Position numbers and translations under genes: made by a program
Shown: piece after piece, positions 35,239 to 44,167 of the stretch
Position numbering within the stretch: position 1 is the stretch's first letter
Layout: the number at the start of each line of letters is the position of its first letter
The notes under the pieces: generated by a model
The model's database searches: none
What the model saw: the letters and a program-made list of their open reading frames with translations, nothing else
Told to the model about the DNA's origin: nothing
DNA from: Planctomicrobium piriforme
GTDB taxonomy: Bacteria; Planctomycetota; Planctomycetia; Planctomycetales; Planctomycetaceae
NCBI RefSeq assembly: GCF_900113665.1
Contig: NZ_FOQD01000001.1
Coordinates: forward strand, 1-64,000
DNA length: 64,000 nucleotides
Reading direction: 5' to 3'

Positions 35239-36558
35239 TCACGCAGTCCGGACCTTCTCGTGGCCGATTTTCACATTGGCGGTCGCGTTCCGCGTGTCGA
35301 GCACCATCTGCGAGTGCCGCACAATGAAGTCATAGTCGTACGCCGAATGATCGGTGGCGATCAGCACGCAATCCTGCTTTGCCAGAAACTCGGGAGTCAG
35401 TTCCGTGCTGCTCATCTCGGGCAGTTGATGATGCCGCATCGACGGCAGCGTCGGCACATGCGGATCGTTGTAAGTGAGATCGGCCCCCCGCTTCAGCAGC
35501 AGCTCCATCAGCGTGAACGACGGGCTCTCGCGCGGGTCGTCGACGTCTTTCTTATAGGCCATTCCCAGCAGACAGATCTTGCTGCCGCGCACCGGCTTGC
35601 CGGCATCGTTGAGAAAGTCGCCCAGCCGCTGAATGACGTATTCGGGCATTCGCGAATTCACCTCACCGGCCAGTTCGATAAACCGGGTCGACAGCCCGTG
35701 GCGTCGCGCCAGCCAGGTGAGATAGAACGGATCGATCGGAATGCAGTGCCCTCCCAGGCCCGGCCCGGGATAGAACGCCTGAAATCCGAACGGCTTCGTC
35801 TTGGCCGCCTCGATCACCGACCAGATGTCGATGCCCATGCGGTCGAACAGCATCTTCAGTTCGTTGACGAGCGCGATGTTCACCGCGCGGTAGGTGTTCT
35901 CCAGAATCTTGGCCGCCTCGGCGACTTCCATCGAAGACGCCGGGACCACTTTGACCACAGCTTGACCATACAGCTCGCAGGCGAGCTTCAGACTCTGTTC
36001 GTCATAGCCCCCGACCACCTTGGGGATTTTGGCGGCCGAGTACACCGGGTTGCCGGGGTCTTCTCGCTCGGGGCTGTATGCGAGATAGAAATCTTTGCCG
36101 GCCTTGAGTCCGGTCTTTTCCAGAATCGGCAGCAGCACGTCCCGCGTGGTTGTCGGATAGGTGGTGCTTTCGAGAACGATGAGCTGACCGGGCCGCAGTT
36201 GCTCGGCGATGCTCTCGCCGGTCCCCACGATGTAGCTCAGGTCGGGATCGCGGCTGTCGTTGAGCGGCGTCGGCACGCAGATGATGATCACATCCGGTTC
36301 AGCCAGACGTTTTGCATCGGCAGTCGCCTCGAATTTTTTTGATTCCCGCCACTCCCCTACTCTGTCCGAGGAGACGTGTTTGATGTAGCTCTGGCCGGCG
36401 TTCAACTGTTCGACCTTGCGCTGGTCGATGTCGTAGCCCAGCGTGCGAAAGCCCGCGCGAAAGAAGGCATCAATCAAGGGGAGACCGACGTACCCCAGTC
36501 CGATCACCCCAACGAGCGCCTCGCGGTTCGCGATCCGTTTCATGAACTCCTGTGACAT
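35239..36558 (-). CDS. UDP-N-acetyl-hexosamine 6-dehydrogenase (WecC/WbpA type)
   Basis: The 439-residue product is a nucleotide-sugar dehydrogenase that oxidises C6 of a UDP-N-acetylhexosamine to the uronate with two NAD+. Features: N-terminal Rossmann VGVIGLGYVGLPLIDAF, ICVPTPLNDSRDPDLSYI, LESTTYPTTTRDVLLP, YSPEREDPGNP, PKVVGGYDEQS, central EAAKILENTYRAVNIALVNE, and catalytic Cys in GLGGHCIPIDPFYLTW. The subgroup is the UDP-GlcNAc/ManNAc type (YSPEREDPGN, LENTYR) rather than UDP-glucose. It supplies envelope or exopolysaccharide precursors. A second ATG five codons in (36543) has AGGAG just before it and could also be the start. Confidence 0.93.
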   Translation of the reverse strand: MSQEFMKRIANREALVGVIGLGYVGLPLIDAFFRAGFRTLGYDIDQRKVEQLNAGQSYIKHVSSDRVGEWRESKKFEATADAKRLAEPDVIIICVPTPLNDSRDPDLSYIVGTGESIAEQLRPGQLIVLESTTYPTTTRDVLLPILEKTGLKAGKDFYLAYSPEREDPGNPVYSAAKIPKVVGGYDEQSLKLACELYGQAVVKVVPASSMEVAEAAKILENTYRAVNIALVNELKMLFDRMGIDIWSVIEAAKTKPFGFQAFYPGPGLGGHCIPIDPFYLTWLARRHGLSTRFIELAGEVNSRMPEYVIQRLGDFLNDAGKPVRGSKICLLGMAYKKDVDDPRESPSFTLMELLLKRGADLTYNDPHVPTLPSMRHHQLPEMSSTELTPEFLAKQDCVLIATDHSAYDYDFIVRHSQMVLDTRNATANVKIGHEKVRTA

Positions 36559-36693
36559 GCCTGAGCGTCCCTTCCGCTAACCGGCCCAGAGGGGCCGGGA
36601 TCCTTCTGTTTGGTCCGACTGCCGCGGTATCATAAGGAGGTCTGCCGCTCTCGACCATTCCAACCAACCATTCCCGCTTTGCCAGGATTCGCC

Positions 36694-36981
36694 ATGTACG
36701 CCGTCAACGTCATCCTGACCGCCAAGAACGCCGATGATGTCCCCCGCCTGGCGGAACTGCTCCGCGAACAGGGGTGGCTGTCGCGCGCCGAGCCAGGCTG
36801 CCTGCAGTTTGACGTCTGCCATTCACAGAACGACGCCAGCGTATTCCTGTTGATTGAACGCTGGGAGACGAAGCAGAGCTGGGAAGTGCATCGCACTGCG
36901 ATCGCGTATACCACGATCTATCAACCACAGGTACTGCCGCTCGTCGACCGCGTGCCGCACGTTTCCGAACTGCTGACGTAA
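36694..36981 (+). CDS. Antibiotic biosynthesis monooxygenase (ABM) domain protein
   Basis: The 95-residue product is a ferredoxin-like ABM/YgiN-type domain: MYAVNVILTAKNADDVPRL, the G-C-L-Q-F-D-V-C-H segment and FLLIERWETKQSWEVHRTA. Members act as small dimeric quinol monooxygenases, haem-binding proteins or stress proteins, so the substrate is open. The ATG at 36694 is used; the frame open upstream to 36610 has no family features. The gene diverges from the UDP-sugar dehydrogenase gene. Confidence 0.85.
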   Translation: MYAVNVILTAKNADDVPRLAELLREQGWLSRAEPGCLQFDVCHSQNDASVFLLIERWETKQSWEVHRTAIAYTTIYQPQVLPLVDRVPHVSELLT

Positions 36982-37172
36982 CGCACTCCTCGGCGTTCAG
37001 ATAACGAAGTCAGTGAGATTGGCGGCGCCAGCACTTTTCCGCAGCTGGCGGAATCCGTTCGGAGAACCAAGAAAATCCCGGCCCTTGATGAAGACGGGTG
37101 GACAGGGAGCGACCCGCCATGAAGGCGGAATGCGGCGGGAGGATGAAGCCACCCCGCCCGTGTTCCGTCTGT

Positions 37173-38192
37173 CTATTTTCCGTCGGTCGTCGGTCGTCGC
37201 TTCAGGTATTGCTGAATGATGTCTTCAGCGCGTCTTGGAGCCTCTTCTTTGTTCTTGGCGTCGGCGGTTTTCGTCTCGCCATTGGCGGGAGGAGCAACTG
37301 GTTTTGGCGCCGGAGCTTTCGCACCGGTTTCGGAAGGCTCAGGCAGCTTGAGGGGCATCAAGGCGCCGGCCATGGCCGGAGAGAGTTCCGGCTCAGCCGC
37401 GACAGGTTCCGGAGCGGGAGGCGCCATCGGCGCCGGCATCTGGGGAGCCATCGGCATTTGCATCGGCATCTGCGGGTAGCCTTGCGGCATCCCGTAGCCC
37501 ATCGGCTGCCCGTACATCCCGGGATAGCCGCCGGGATAACCGTAGGGCATCATCTGCGGGTAGCCCATCGGCATGGGAGGCATCTGGGGCATCTGCGGAT
37601 AGCCCAGCGTGGGGGGAAGCGGCATCCCCATCGGATTCGAAAACTGGGTGTCGCCGGTCGGGGGAGATTGAAAAATCGTGGCCCCTGCTGGAACCGGAGC
37701 AGGCAAATCGAGAACCGGAATTTCGGTCATCGTCCCGCCGATGGGGATTTCAGCTGAAGAACCGACTGCATCAATTTGCAGCGAGTCAATGTCCAAATCA
37801 GAGGCTGAAAGTTCCTCTACTTTTTCTTTTTCCACCGGCTGTGCGAAACGAGTATCCGTTTCGAACGACATGTGGGTTGCGGTGTCCTGGCTCGGATCTT
37901 TGATCACCACGCGGAACTCGATCTTCCCGATCGACACCACGTCGCCAGAATTGAGAATCACTCCGCCGCGAATCCGCTCGCCATTCACCAGCGTGCCGTT
38001 GGTGCTGCCGAGATCGCGAATCCGGACGGTAAAATCGTCGACGGTGAAGACGCAATGATGGCGGCTGACCAGGTCGCTGTTGGGTCTCAGATGGCAATCT
38101 TCTTCGCGACCAATCAGAAACTTGCCGTCGGGAAGCGGGATCACGGCCCCCATCTGTTTTCCAGACGCAACGTACAATTCGGCTTGCCGCAT
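37173..38192 (-). CDS. FHA-domain protein with Pro/Gly/Met-rich tail
   Basis: The 339-residue product has an FHA phosphothreonine-binding domain at residues about 8-98: FLIGREEDCHLRP, SDLVSRHHCVF, VRIRDLGSTNGTLVNG with the conserved GR, SxxH and NG residues. The middle is acidic (EKEKVEELSASDLDIDSLQ). Residues about 170-260 are a low-complexity stretch of GYPQMPQMPPMPMGYP and GYPGMYGQP units, followed by Pro/Ala-rich linker and a basic helical end (QQYLKRRP). FHA proteins usually recognise phosphorylated partners of Ser/Thr kinases. The kinase at 19919-21376 has a similar Gly-Tyr-Pro-Met tail, which may mean a shared interaction or convergent linkers. Confidence 0.9.
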   Translation of the reverse strand: MRQAELYVASGKQMGAVIPLPDGKFLIGREEDCHLRPNSDLVSRHHCVFTVDDFTVRIRDLGSTNGTLVNGERIRGGVILNSGDVVSIGKIEFRVVIKDPSQDTATHMSFETDTRFAQPVEKEKVEELSASDLDIDSLQIDAVGSSAEIPIGGTMTEIPVLDLPAPVPAGATIFQSPPTGDTQFSNPMGMPLPPTLGYPQMPQMPPMPMGYPQMMPYGYPGGYPGMYGQPMGYGMPQGYPQMPMQMPMAPQMPAPMAPPAPEPVAAEPELSPAMAGALMPLKLPEPSETGAKAPAPKPVAPPANGETKTADAKNKEEAPRRAEDIIQQYLKRRPTTDGK

Positions 38193-38905
38193 GGACTTAA
38201 GCTCCGTTTTCCCGGAATTCTCTAACGGGAGGAGTATGCGCAGCTTGCGCCATCCCCTCGATGAGGTCGCTTTGAGAGTCCCGGCCGCAGGTTCTGGAAG
38301 AAAAACAAATCAGAACCTAGAGATATCTTACGGCGAACGTACCCCTCTTCAACACGGAATCAGATGCGACAATGACGGAGAAAGAAAGAAGCGAAGATAT
38401 GTCGGAAAGATTACCCGCATGCCGATCCGGTGTCAAATTGTTCTAAAATTTGAAATGTTCAGAAATCACCACTCGATTCCTGTTCTCTGTGATTCTTAAC
38501 GCGAATTTCCTACGCGACTTAACCGGAACTGCCACAAGACATCTTCGGTCACAGGACTGTTGCATCTTGCGTCAGATCCCATCGATCTTGTCGCTGACGA
38601 CACTTCGGCGGGAAGTTCTTGCCCCTGCACTTCTCAACAAGTCTTTAAGACACGCGGGTTGACCCATTTTTGCAGTCAAAATAAACTTTGCCGCGAAGGC
38701 AGTTTGCGACGAACAGGCAAACCCCCTTCCATTTCCGCGTAAGATGACACACTCGCCAGCGAATCACTTCGCGGGTTCACCCGTGATTTCGTTGCCGCAG
38801 AGCTGAACACAACAGGCTGTCTCTCGTCGATGGAGCGACGTTCCGGTACACCGGACGCGCCCCGTCTGCACCGGGGATGGTCACGGAACGTCCTGGATCA
38901 CAGTC
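38193..38905. other. Long intergenic region upstream of secA
   Basis: About 710 bp, clearly richer in A and T than the flanking genes, with no plausible gene; small frames have poor composition. It contains the divergent promoters of the FHA and secA genes. I could not identify a SecM-like leader peptide, stable terminator or riboswitch-like pattern. Confidence 0.6.
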
Positions 38906-41900
38906 ATGGATTTTATCGATCGTCTCGGTGACTTTTTCAACGCCATTACGGCCGTCGTCGAGCGCCTGATTCGCGGGCTGTTCGGCTCGTCTAACGAGCG
39001 TGATATTCGTCGCATCGGCTTCATCCGGGAACGGGACGGATCCTCCAAAATCGTCCCAGGCTCCGTCCTCGACCGGATCAATACGCTTGAACCGGAGATG
39101 AAAAAACTCTCCGAAGGGGAACTGCGGGCGACCACTGATCGACTCAAGCAGAAACTGGCCGGCGGCCAGAAGCTGGAAGACGTGCTGCCCGAGGCGTTCG
39201 CCGCCGTGCGTGAGTCGGGCGTCCGTTATCTGCAGATGCGGCACTACGACGTGCAGTTGGTCGGGGGCTACATTCTCAACCAGGGTAAAATTGCAGAGAT
39301 GATGACCGGGGAAGGCAAGACTCTCGTCGCCTCACTCCCCGCCTACCTGAACGCCCTCGTCGGCAAAGTTCACGTCGTCACCGTCAACGACTATCTCGCC
39401 AAGCGCGACATGGAATGGATCGGCCCCCTGCACATGGGGCTCGGCCTGACAATGGGCGCCATCCAGTCCCAGATGCGGCCCGACGAACGCCAGCGGGAAT
39501 ACGCCGCCGACATCACCTACGGAACCAACAACGAGTTCGGCTTCGACTATCTCCGCGACAACATGAAGCCGAATAATCAGCTTCAGGTGCAGGGACCGCT
39601 CGACTTCGCGATCGTCGACGAAATCGACAACATTCTCATCGACGAAGCCCGCACGCCGCTCATCATCTCCGGGCCGGCACACGACGACATCACCAAATAC
39701 CCCCGAGCCGATCGCATCGCGAGGCAGCTCGCACGGGAAACGCATTTCGAAGTGAAGGAAAAGGAACACACCTGCCATCTCACCGATGACGGGGTCCGCA
39801 AAGCGGAAGAACTGGCCGGAGTCGAGAGCTTCTACACGGCCGGCAACATGGAGTGGCCGCATCTCATCGATAATGCCCTCAAGGCCCACTATCTCTATAA
39901 GCGCGACGTCAATTACGTCGTCGAGAACGGCGAAGTCGTCATCGTCGATGAGCACACAGGCCGCAAGATGCCCGGGCGGCAATGGAGCGATGGTCTCCAT
40001 CAAGCAGTTGAAGCCAAGGAAGGGGTGCGAGTGAAAGAGGTCTCGCAGACCCTCGCGACGATTACTCTTCAAAACTACTTCAAGCTCTACAAGAAACTCT
40101 GCGGCATGACCGGAACGGCCATGACCGAAGCCAACGAGTTCTACAAGATCTACGGGCTCGACGTGGTGGCCGTCCCCACGAATCGCCCCATGCAGCGCAT
40201 CAACCATCACGACGTCATCTATCGCTCCGAACGCGAAAAATGGCATGCCGTCGTCGATGAGATTGCCGAAGTCCACAAGTCCGGCCGGCCGATCCTCGTC
40301 GGTACCGTTTCCATCGAAAAGAGCGAGCGCCTCAGCTCGATGCTCGACAAGCGGGGGGTGAAGCACAGCGTGCTGAACGCCAAGTACCACGAGCGCGAAG
40401 CCGAGATCGTGGCCCAGGCAGGCCGCCTGAACGGGGTCACCATCGCCACCAACATGGCCGGCCGCGGAACCGACATTATTCTCGGCGGAAACGCCGAGCA
40501 CATGGCCTGGGAAAACCTCAAGAACAAGTACCCTTCCCGACTCGACGTTCCCAAGCAGGAATGGGACGAACTCGCCAATCAGATTGCCCAGCGGGAAGGG
40601 ATGAAAGCCGAAGGTCGCAAGGTTGCCGAACTCGGCGGCCTGCATGTCGTCGGCACCGAACGCCACGACTCGCGCCGGATCGATCTCCAGTTGCGCGGTC
40701 GTGCCGGCCGTCAGGGCGACCCCGGTTCCAGTCGCTTCTTCCTGTCGCTGGAAGACGATCTCATGCGGATCTTCGCAGGCGACAAGGTCAAGGCGATGCT
40801 CACCTGGCTCGGGATGCAGGAAGGGGAATCGATCGAACATGGCATGGTTTCCCGTCAGATCGAAAAAGCACAAAAACGAGTCGAAGAACGCCACTTCGAA
40901 TCCCGCAAGAATCTGCTCGAATACGACGAGGTGATGGACCATCAGCGCAAAGAGGTCTACGGCTACCGCCAGCGGATTCTTGACGGCGGCAACTGCCGCG
41001 AGCTGATTCTGACGATGCTCGACAAGCAGGTCGAAAAGTGGGCCCTGCAGTTCCTGCAGCCGCAGTATCAATGGGAAACCGCCGCGGCCTTTGCCAGCCA
41101 GACGCTGGGCATCGTGGTCGACTGGCAAGACCTCCGCGACATGACCAAAGACCAGATGGCCGCCTATCTGGGTGATGAAGCGAGCCGTCAGGCGGAAGGG
41201 GTCATCGAAGAGCAACTCGACGAGAACCTATCCAAAGGTCTCGATCCGCGAGAGTGGAACTGGCAGACCCTCGCCACCTGGGCGAATCGCCACTTCGGCA
41301 TCAACACGAACGACCGCGAGCTCCGCAAGATCGCTCGCGGCGATGCTCCGGAAGGGGAATTCGACCGCGACGAAGTCGCCCGTTTTCTGCAAACGAAGGC
41401 GGACGAAGCGATTGCCAGATTCGATTTCTCGCCGCTCGATATCATTCTCGCCGACGACTTCGGCCACAAGCAGCTCTCAGGCTGGCTGCGGCATCACTTC
41501 GGCGTCGAGATGTCGCCGGCCGAGTTTGACAAGTTCGAAGACGCGCGGCAGGCGCTCCCGACCATTCAGCAGCGGGTGCGAGAACGCTATCACGAACGCG
41601 AAATTCGCTTCCCGGTCGTCGTCGGAATGAACCGCTACCTCGCCGCCGGGCCGCAGGCCGACCGCGCCGGCCTCGTCGACTGGGCGAACCACCGCTTCGA
41701 AACGGATCTGACCGAAGACGATCTGAAAGAGAAAGAACGAGTTCAGGTCGCCGATGTTCTCATCGACCGCAGCCGCGAGTTTTATCCGACCGCAGCCGCC
41801 TTCGAAGAATTGCAGCCGGCTTTGCTGGAAGCGTTCCCGCTCGCAGGAACGACCGGCGACCGACAGGCCATGCTCACTCGATTTGCCGGCTTCATGCGGT

Positions 41901-42469
41901 CGAAGTTTCGCATCCAGCTCGACGTGAACGAACTCGCCAAGCTCACCGACGATCAGGCTCGGCTGTATTGCCTGCAGCGGATCGACGACCTGTATCGGGC
42001 AGAACTCAGTCAGGCCGAGCGCTTCCTACTGCTGGAAATGCTCGATCATGCCTGGAAAGAGCACCTGTATTACATGGACCACCTGCGGTCCGGTATCGGG
42101 CTGGTGGGCTATGCCCAGAAAGATCCGAAGGTTGAGTACAAGCGGGAAGGGATGAAAGCCTTCGAACAGATGTGGGACCGCATCGCCGAGCAGTCGACAT
42201 CGGCCGTGTTCCGCCTCGAATCCGAAAGCTCTCCACAGTTCCTCGATTCACTGTGGTCGAACGCCAGCGCGCAGCATGTGCAGGCACGTTCGGCGGTCGA
42301 GGAATACCAGGAAACCGGCCCGAGCGACGGCAGCAACGGCGTCGAACCCGGCGCCCCCATCAAAACGATTGAGACGATTCGCAACTTCGACGCCAAGGTC
42401 GGTCGCAACGACCTGTGCCCCTGCGGCAGCGGCAAGAAGTTCAAAAAATGCCACGGGGCGGATAAGTGA
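38906..42469 (+). CDS. secA: Preprotein translocase ATPase SecA, enlarged form
   Basis: At 1187 residues it is about 290 longer than typical SecA. It is the motor ATPase that drives unfolded proteins through SecYEG. Walker A is MMTGEGKTLVASLP (near 132), Walker B-like IVDEIDNILIDEART (near 235), then NMAGRGTDIILGG and QLRGRAGRQGDPGSSRFFLS in the second nucleotide-binding fold. The added part lies inside the scaffold/wing region between EYDEVMDHQRKEVYG (near 670) and the C-terminal helical MLDHAWKEHLYYMDHLRSGI (near 1050) and contains five related segments, described in the findings. The C-terminus has the zinc motif CPCGSGKKFKKCHG, which binds SecB or ribosomes. The Clp N-domain gene starts one base after the stop codon. 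Confidence 0.95.
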   Translation: MDFIDRLGDFFNAITAVVERLIRGLFGSSNERDIRRIGFIRERDGSSKIVPGSVLDRINTLEPEMKKLSEGELRATTDRLKQKLAGGQKLEDVLPEAFAAVRESGVRYLQMRHYDVQLVGGYILNQGKIAEMMTGEGKTLVASLPAYLNALVGKVHVVTVNDYLAKRDMEWIGPLHMGLGLTMGAIQSQMRPDERQREYAADITYGTNNEFGFDYLRDNMKPNNQLQVQGPLDFAIVDEIDNILIDEARTPLIISGPAHDDITKYPRADRIARQLARETHFEVKEKEHTCHLTDDGVRKAEELAGVESFYTAGNMEWPHLIDNALKAHYLYKRDVNYVVENGEVVIVDEHTGRKMPGRQWSDGLHQAVEAKEGVRVKEVSQTLATITLQNYFKLYKKLCGMTGTAMTEANEFYKIYGLDVVAVPTNRPMQRINHHDVIYRSEREKWHAVVDEIAEVHKSGRPILVGTVSIEKSERLSSMLDKRGVKHSVLNAKYHEREAEIVAQAGRLNGVTIATNMAGRGTDIILGGNAEHMAWENLKNKYPSRLDVPKQEWDELANQIAQREGMKAEGRKVAELGGLHVVGTERHDSRRIDLQLRGRAGRQGDPGSSRFFLSLEDDLMRIFAGDKVKAMLTWLGMQEGESIEHGMVSRQIEKAQKRVEERHFESRKNLLEYDEVMDHQRKEVYGYRQRILDGGNCRELILTMLDKQVEKWALQFLQPQYQWETAAAFASQTLGIVVDWQDLRDMTKDQMAAYLGDEASRQAEGVIEEQLDENLSKGLDPREWNWQTLATWANRHFGINTNDRELRKIARGDAPEGEFDRDEVARFLQTKADEAIARFDFSPLDIILADDFGHKQLSGWLRHHFGVEMSPAEFDKFEDARQALPTIQQRVRERYHEREIRFPVVVGMNRYLAAGPQADRAGLVDWANHRFETDLTEDDLKEKERVQVADVLIDRSREFYPTAAAFEELQPALLEAFPLAGTTGDRQAMLTRFAGFMRSKFRIQLDVNELAKLTDDQARLYCLQRIDDLYRAELSQAERFLLLEMLDHAWKEHLYYMDHLRSGIGLVGYAQKDPKVEYKREGMKAFEQMWDRIAEQSTSAVFRLESESSPQFLDSLWSNASAQHVQARSAVEEYQETGPSDGSNGVEPGAPIKTIETIRNFDAKVGRNDLCPCGSGKKFKKCHGADK

Positions 42470-42470
42470 G

Positions 42471-42944
42471 ATGACGGGCCCTCAGAACGAGTGGTATTCC
42501 AGCCTGATTCCAGACACGTTCGGCGATCAGCTCACTGACCGAGCACGGGATGTCCTGTTCGTGGCCAGGCGGCACTCGAATGACTGCGGACGACACTTCA
42601 CAACCCCAGAGGATGTCCTATGGGGTTTCACTCGCTCTTCAAGTGGAATGGCGATTTCGATCTTGAGGGACATGGGTCTGACACACGGGCCGACTTTCGA
42701 TGAAGCAGAACCTGAGACGCCAATACCGTGCGAAGGCGATCGCACGTCAAACCCAGCTTTGCAGGAGATGTTTTCGTCGGCCGTCCAGCAAGCTGAAGCG
42801 TTCGGTCATAATTACATCGGCACCGAGCATCTGCTGCTTGGACTCCTTTCTGGCAACTCGCCGGCGGCCCTTTGGCTGAGACAACGAGGGATCGACACTG
42901 CGGCGGTTCGCGCCAAAGTTGACCAACTGATGAATGATCACTGA
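42471..42944 (+). CDS. Stand-alone Clp N-terminal domain protein
   Basis: The 157-residue product resembles the two-repeat N-domain of ClpA/ClpC without any AAA+ module. Repeat one is LTDRARDVLFVARRHSNDCG with FTTPEDVLWGFTRS; repeat two is LQEMFSSAVQQAEAFGHNYI with GTEHLLLGLLSGNSPAALWL. ClpC N-domains bind adaptors and substrates, so a free N-domain may act as adaptor, inhibitor or scaffold for the Clp protease. ATG 42471 follows the secA stop (TGA G ATG) by one base, which suggests co-translation with secA. The upstream portion of the same frame overlaps secA and is not used. Confidence 0.8.
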   Translation: MTGPQNEWYSSLIPDTFGDQLTDRARDVLFVARRHSNDCGRHFTTPEDVLWGFTRSSSGMAISILRDMGLTHGPTFDEAEPETPIPCEGDRTSNPALQEMFSSAVQQAEAFGHNYIGTEHLLLGLLSGNSPAALWLRQRGIDTAAVRAKVDQLMNDH

Positions 42945-43071
42945 TCGCGGTGAAGTCCACGGCGCAGCGGTGTTTTTCCAGCGATCACGTCCAGTTCTTG
43001 AGAGTGATCTTCGCCGACGCCGAATTTCTTTCTGAACCTTGCCCTCATGGAATAATCTGGACGTACGCCAC

Positions 43072-43093
43072 ATGGCATCGTAGAATATGCCAT
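43072..43093. promoter_or_regulatory. Candidate operator palindrome of the RES/Xre module
   Basis: ATGGCAT (43072-43078) and ATGCCAT (43087-43093) form an inverted repeat with an 8-nt spacer that touches the ATG of the antitoxin gene. Such sites are the usual targets of autoregulation by Xre-type antitoxins. No other good -10/-35 pair could be placed. Confidence 0.6.
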
Positions 43094-43642
43094 ATGCCGA
43101 CACTCGTTTCTCCCCCTGACTTCACCTTATTCAACTGGACCGAAAAGACGACTCCAGTTGAACTGCGAGCCGTGCTTCGCAAGAGAAATCGATGGGTCGT
43201 CTCTGGTCCACGCAGCCTGCCTGTCTGGTATGCGGTGGTCCTCGGCAACCTCAGCCAGCGGTTCGTCGATGCTCCTGCCGATACCATCGAAGTCGTCCGG
43301 TCGACGCTGGCTGCAGGGCTCGACAAAGTGGCCTTCGACCGCCTCAAGCAGATCACCGCCGTGTCGGCCGAAGATCTCAGCAGAGTCGTCCAGATCCCGC
43401 TGCGCACGCTCGCCCGACGGCAGAAATTCAAACCGGATGAATCCGAACGCATCCTGCGGGTCGCCTGCGCCTTTCAGCGAACGCTCGAAGTGCTGGACGA
43501 TCTCTCACAGGCTCGACGCTGGTTCTCGACTCCCAAGCGGGCGCTCGGCGAGAAGACGCCGCTGGAGTTTTGCGACACCGGGCCAGGCGCCGATGAAGTG
43601 ATGCACCTGCTGGGCCGGATGGAGCACGGGGTCTTTTCATGA
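43094..43642 (+). CDS. Xre-family antitoxin of a RES/Xre toxin-antitoxin module
   Basis: About 182 residues. The N-terminal half is variable; residues about 70-110 form the helix-turn-helix-like GLDKVAFDRLKQITAVSAEDLSRVV with the IPLRTLARRQK segment, and the C-terminal part (FKPDESERILRVACAF, EVLDDLSQARRWFSTPKRALGEKTPLEF) is the MbcA/ParS toxin-binding region with the family-like WLxxP..ALGGxxPLE. It binds and neutralises the RES toxin and represses the operon. The ATG at 43094 is chosen because the frame above it would run through the operator palindrome. Its stop overlaps the toxin ATG (ATGA). Confidence 0.9.
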   Translation: MPTLVSPPDFTLFNWTEKTTPVELRAVLRKRNRWVVSGPRSLPVWYAVVLGNLSQRFVDAPADTIEVVRSTLAAGLDKVAFDRLKQITAVSAEDLSRVVQIPLRTLARRQKFKPDESERILRVACAFQRTLEVLDDLSQARRWFSTPKRALGEKTPLEFCDTGPGADEVMHLLGRMEHGVFS

Positions 43643-44112
43643 CCCTGACGGCGTTCCGTCTGACGCAGTCGAAGTTTGTGGACGCCGCTTTCGACGGCGA
43701 AGGCGCCCGGCTTTACGGGGGCCGTTGGAACTCGCCCGGCACGCGCATGGTCTATGTGGCCAGTTCCCTCTCACTGGCAACGCTGGAACTGCTCGTCCAT
43801 TTGGAAGACATCGCCCTGCTCGACCGGCTCTATCAGGTCATCGTGATCGAGTTCGACGAGCGTCTCGTCCAGGTGTTGGATGACAGCCTGCTCTCCCCTG
43901 CATGGAATTCCCCGGCCCCAACCAGCGAAACGCAAATCATCGGGGATCGCTGGATCGCAAGCGGAACCTCTGCCATCCTGTCGGTCCCGAGTGCGGTGAC
44001 GGTGAACGAACGCAACTACCCGTTGAATCCGGCGCATGCCGATTTTCGTTTCATTCAGATTCAGCCCCCTGTTCCATTTCGGATTGATCCTCGACTCAAG
44101 AGAATGGGATAA
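43639..44112 (+). CDS. RES-domain toxin (NAD+-consuming)
   Basis: The 157-residue RES-domain protein is of the MbcT/Res family that degrades NAD+ to arrest growth. Key elements are the early Arg and Tyr/Gly-rich LYGGRWNSPGTRMVYVASS, ALATLELLVH-like SLATLELLVHLED, and IGDRWIASGTSAILSVPSAV, which match the R..Y..E..S pattern of the family, ending NYPLNPAHADF. The start ATG overlaps the antitoxin stop by four bases. The typical order antitoxin then toxin supports a working pair. Both reading frames are intact. Confidence 0.92.
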   Translation: MTLTAFRLTQSKFVDAAFDGEGARLYGGRWNSPGTRMVYVASSLSLATLELLVHLEDIALLDRLYQVIVIEFDERLVQVLDDSLLSPAWNSPAPTSETQIIGDRWIASGTSAILSVPSAVTVNERNYPLNPAHADFRFIQIQPPVPFRIDPRLKRMG

Positions 44113-44167
44113 TACCATTGTGCCGTGCTTGTAACGGTAGGGTTCGTCTTCTTGAGTTCACCGAGAC

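Noticed and set aside
36577..36600. CCGGCCC/GGGGCCGG hairpin as a terminator
   Set aside because: It lies upstream of the start of the UDP-sugar dehydrogenase gene and has no T-run on either strand. It may be a chance pairing in a GC-rich stretch.
39332..41215. A 627-residue frame antisense to secA
   Set aside because: It mirrors the codons of secA, a certain gene, and its composition (many His, Asp, Val) is typical of shadows in GC-rich coding sequence.
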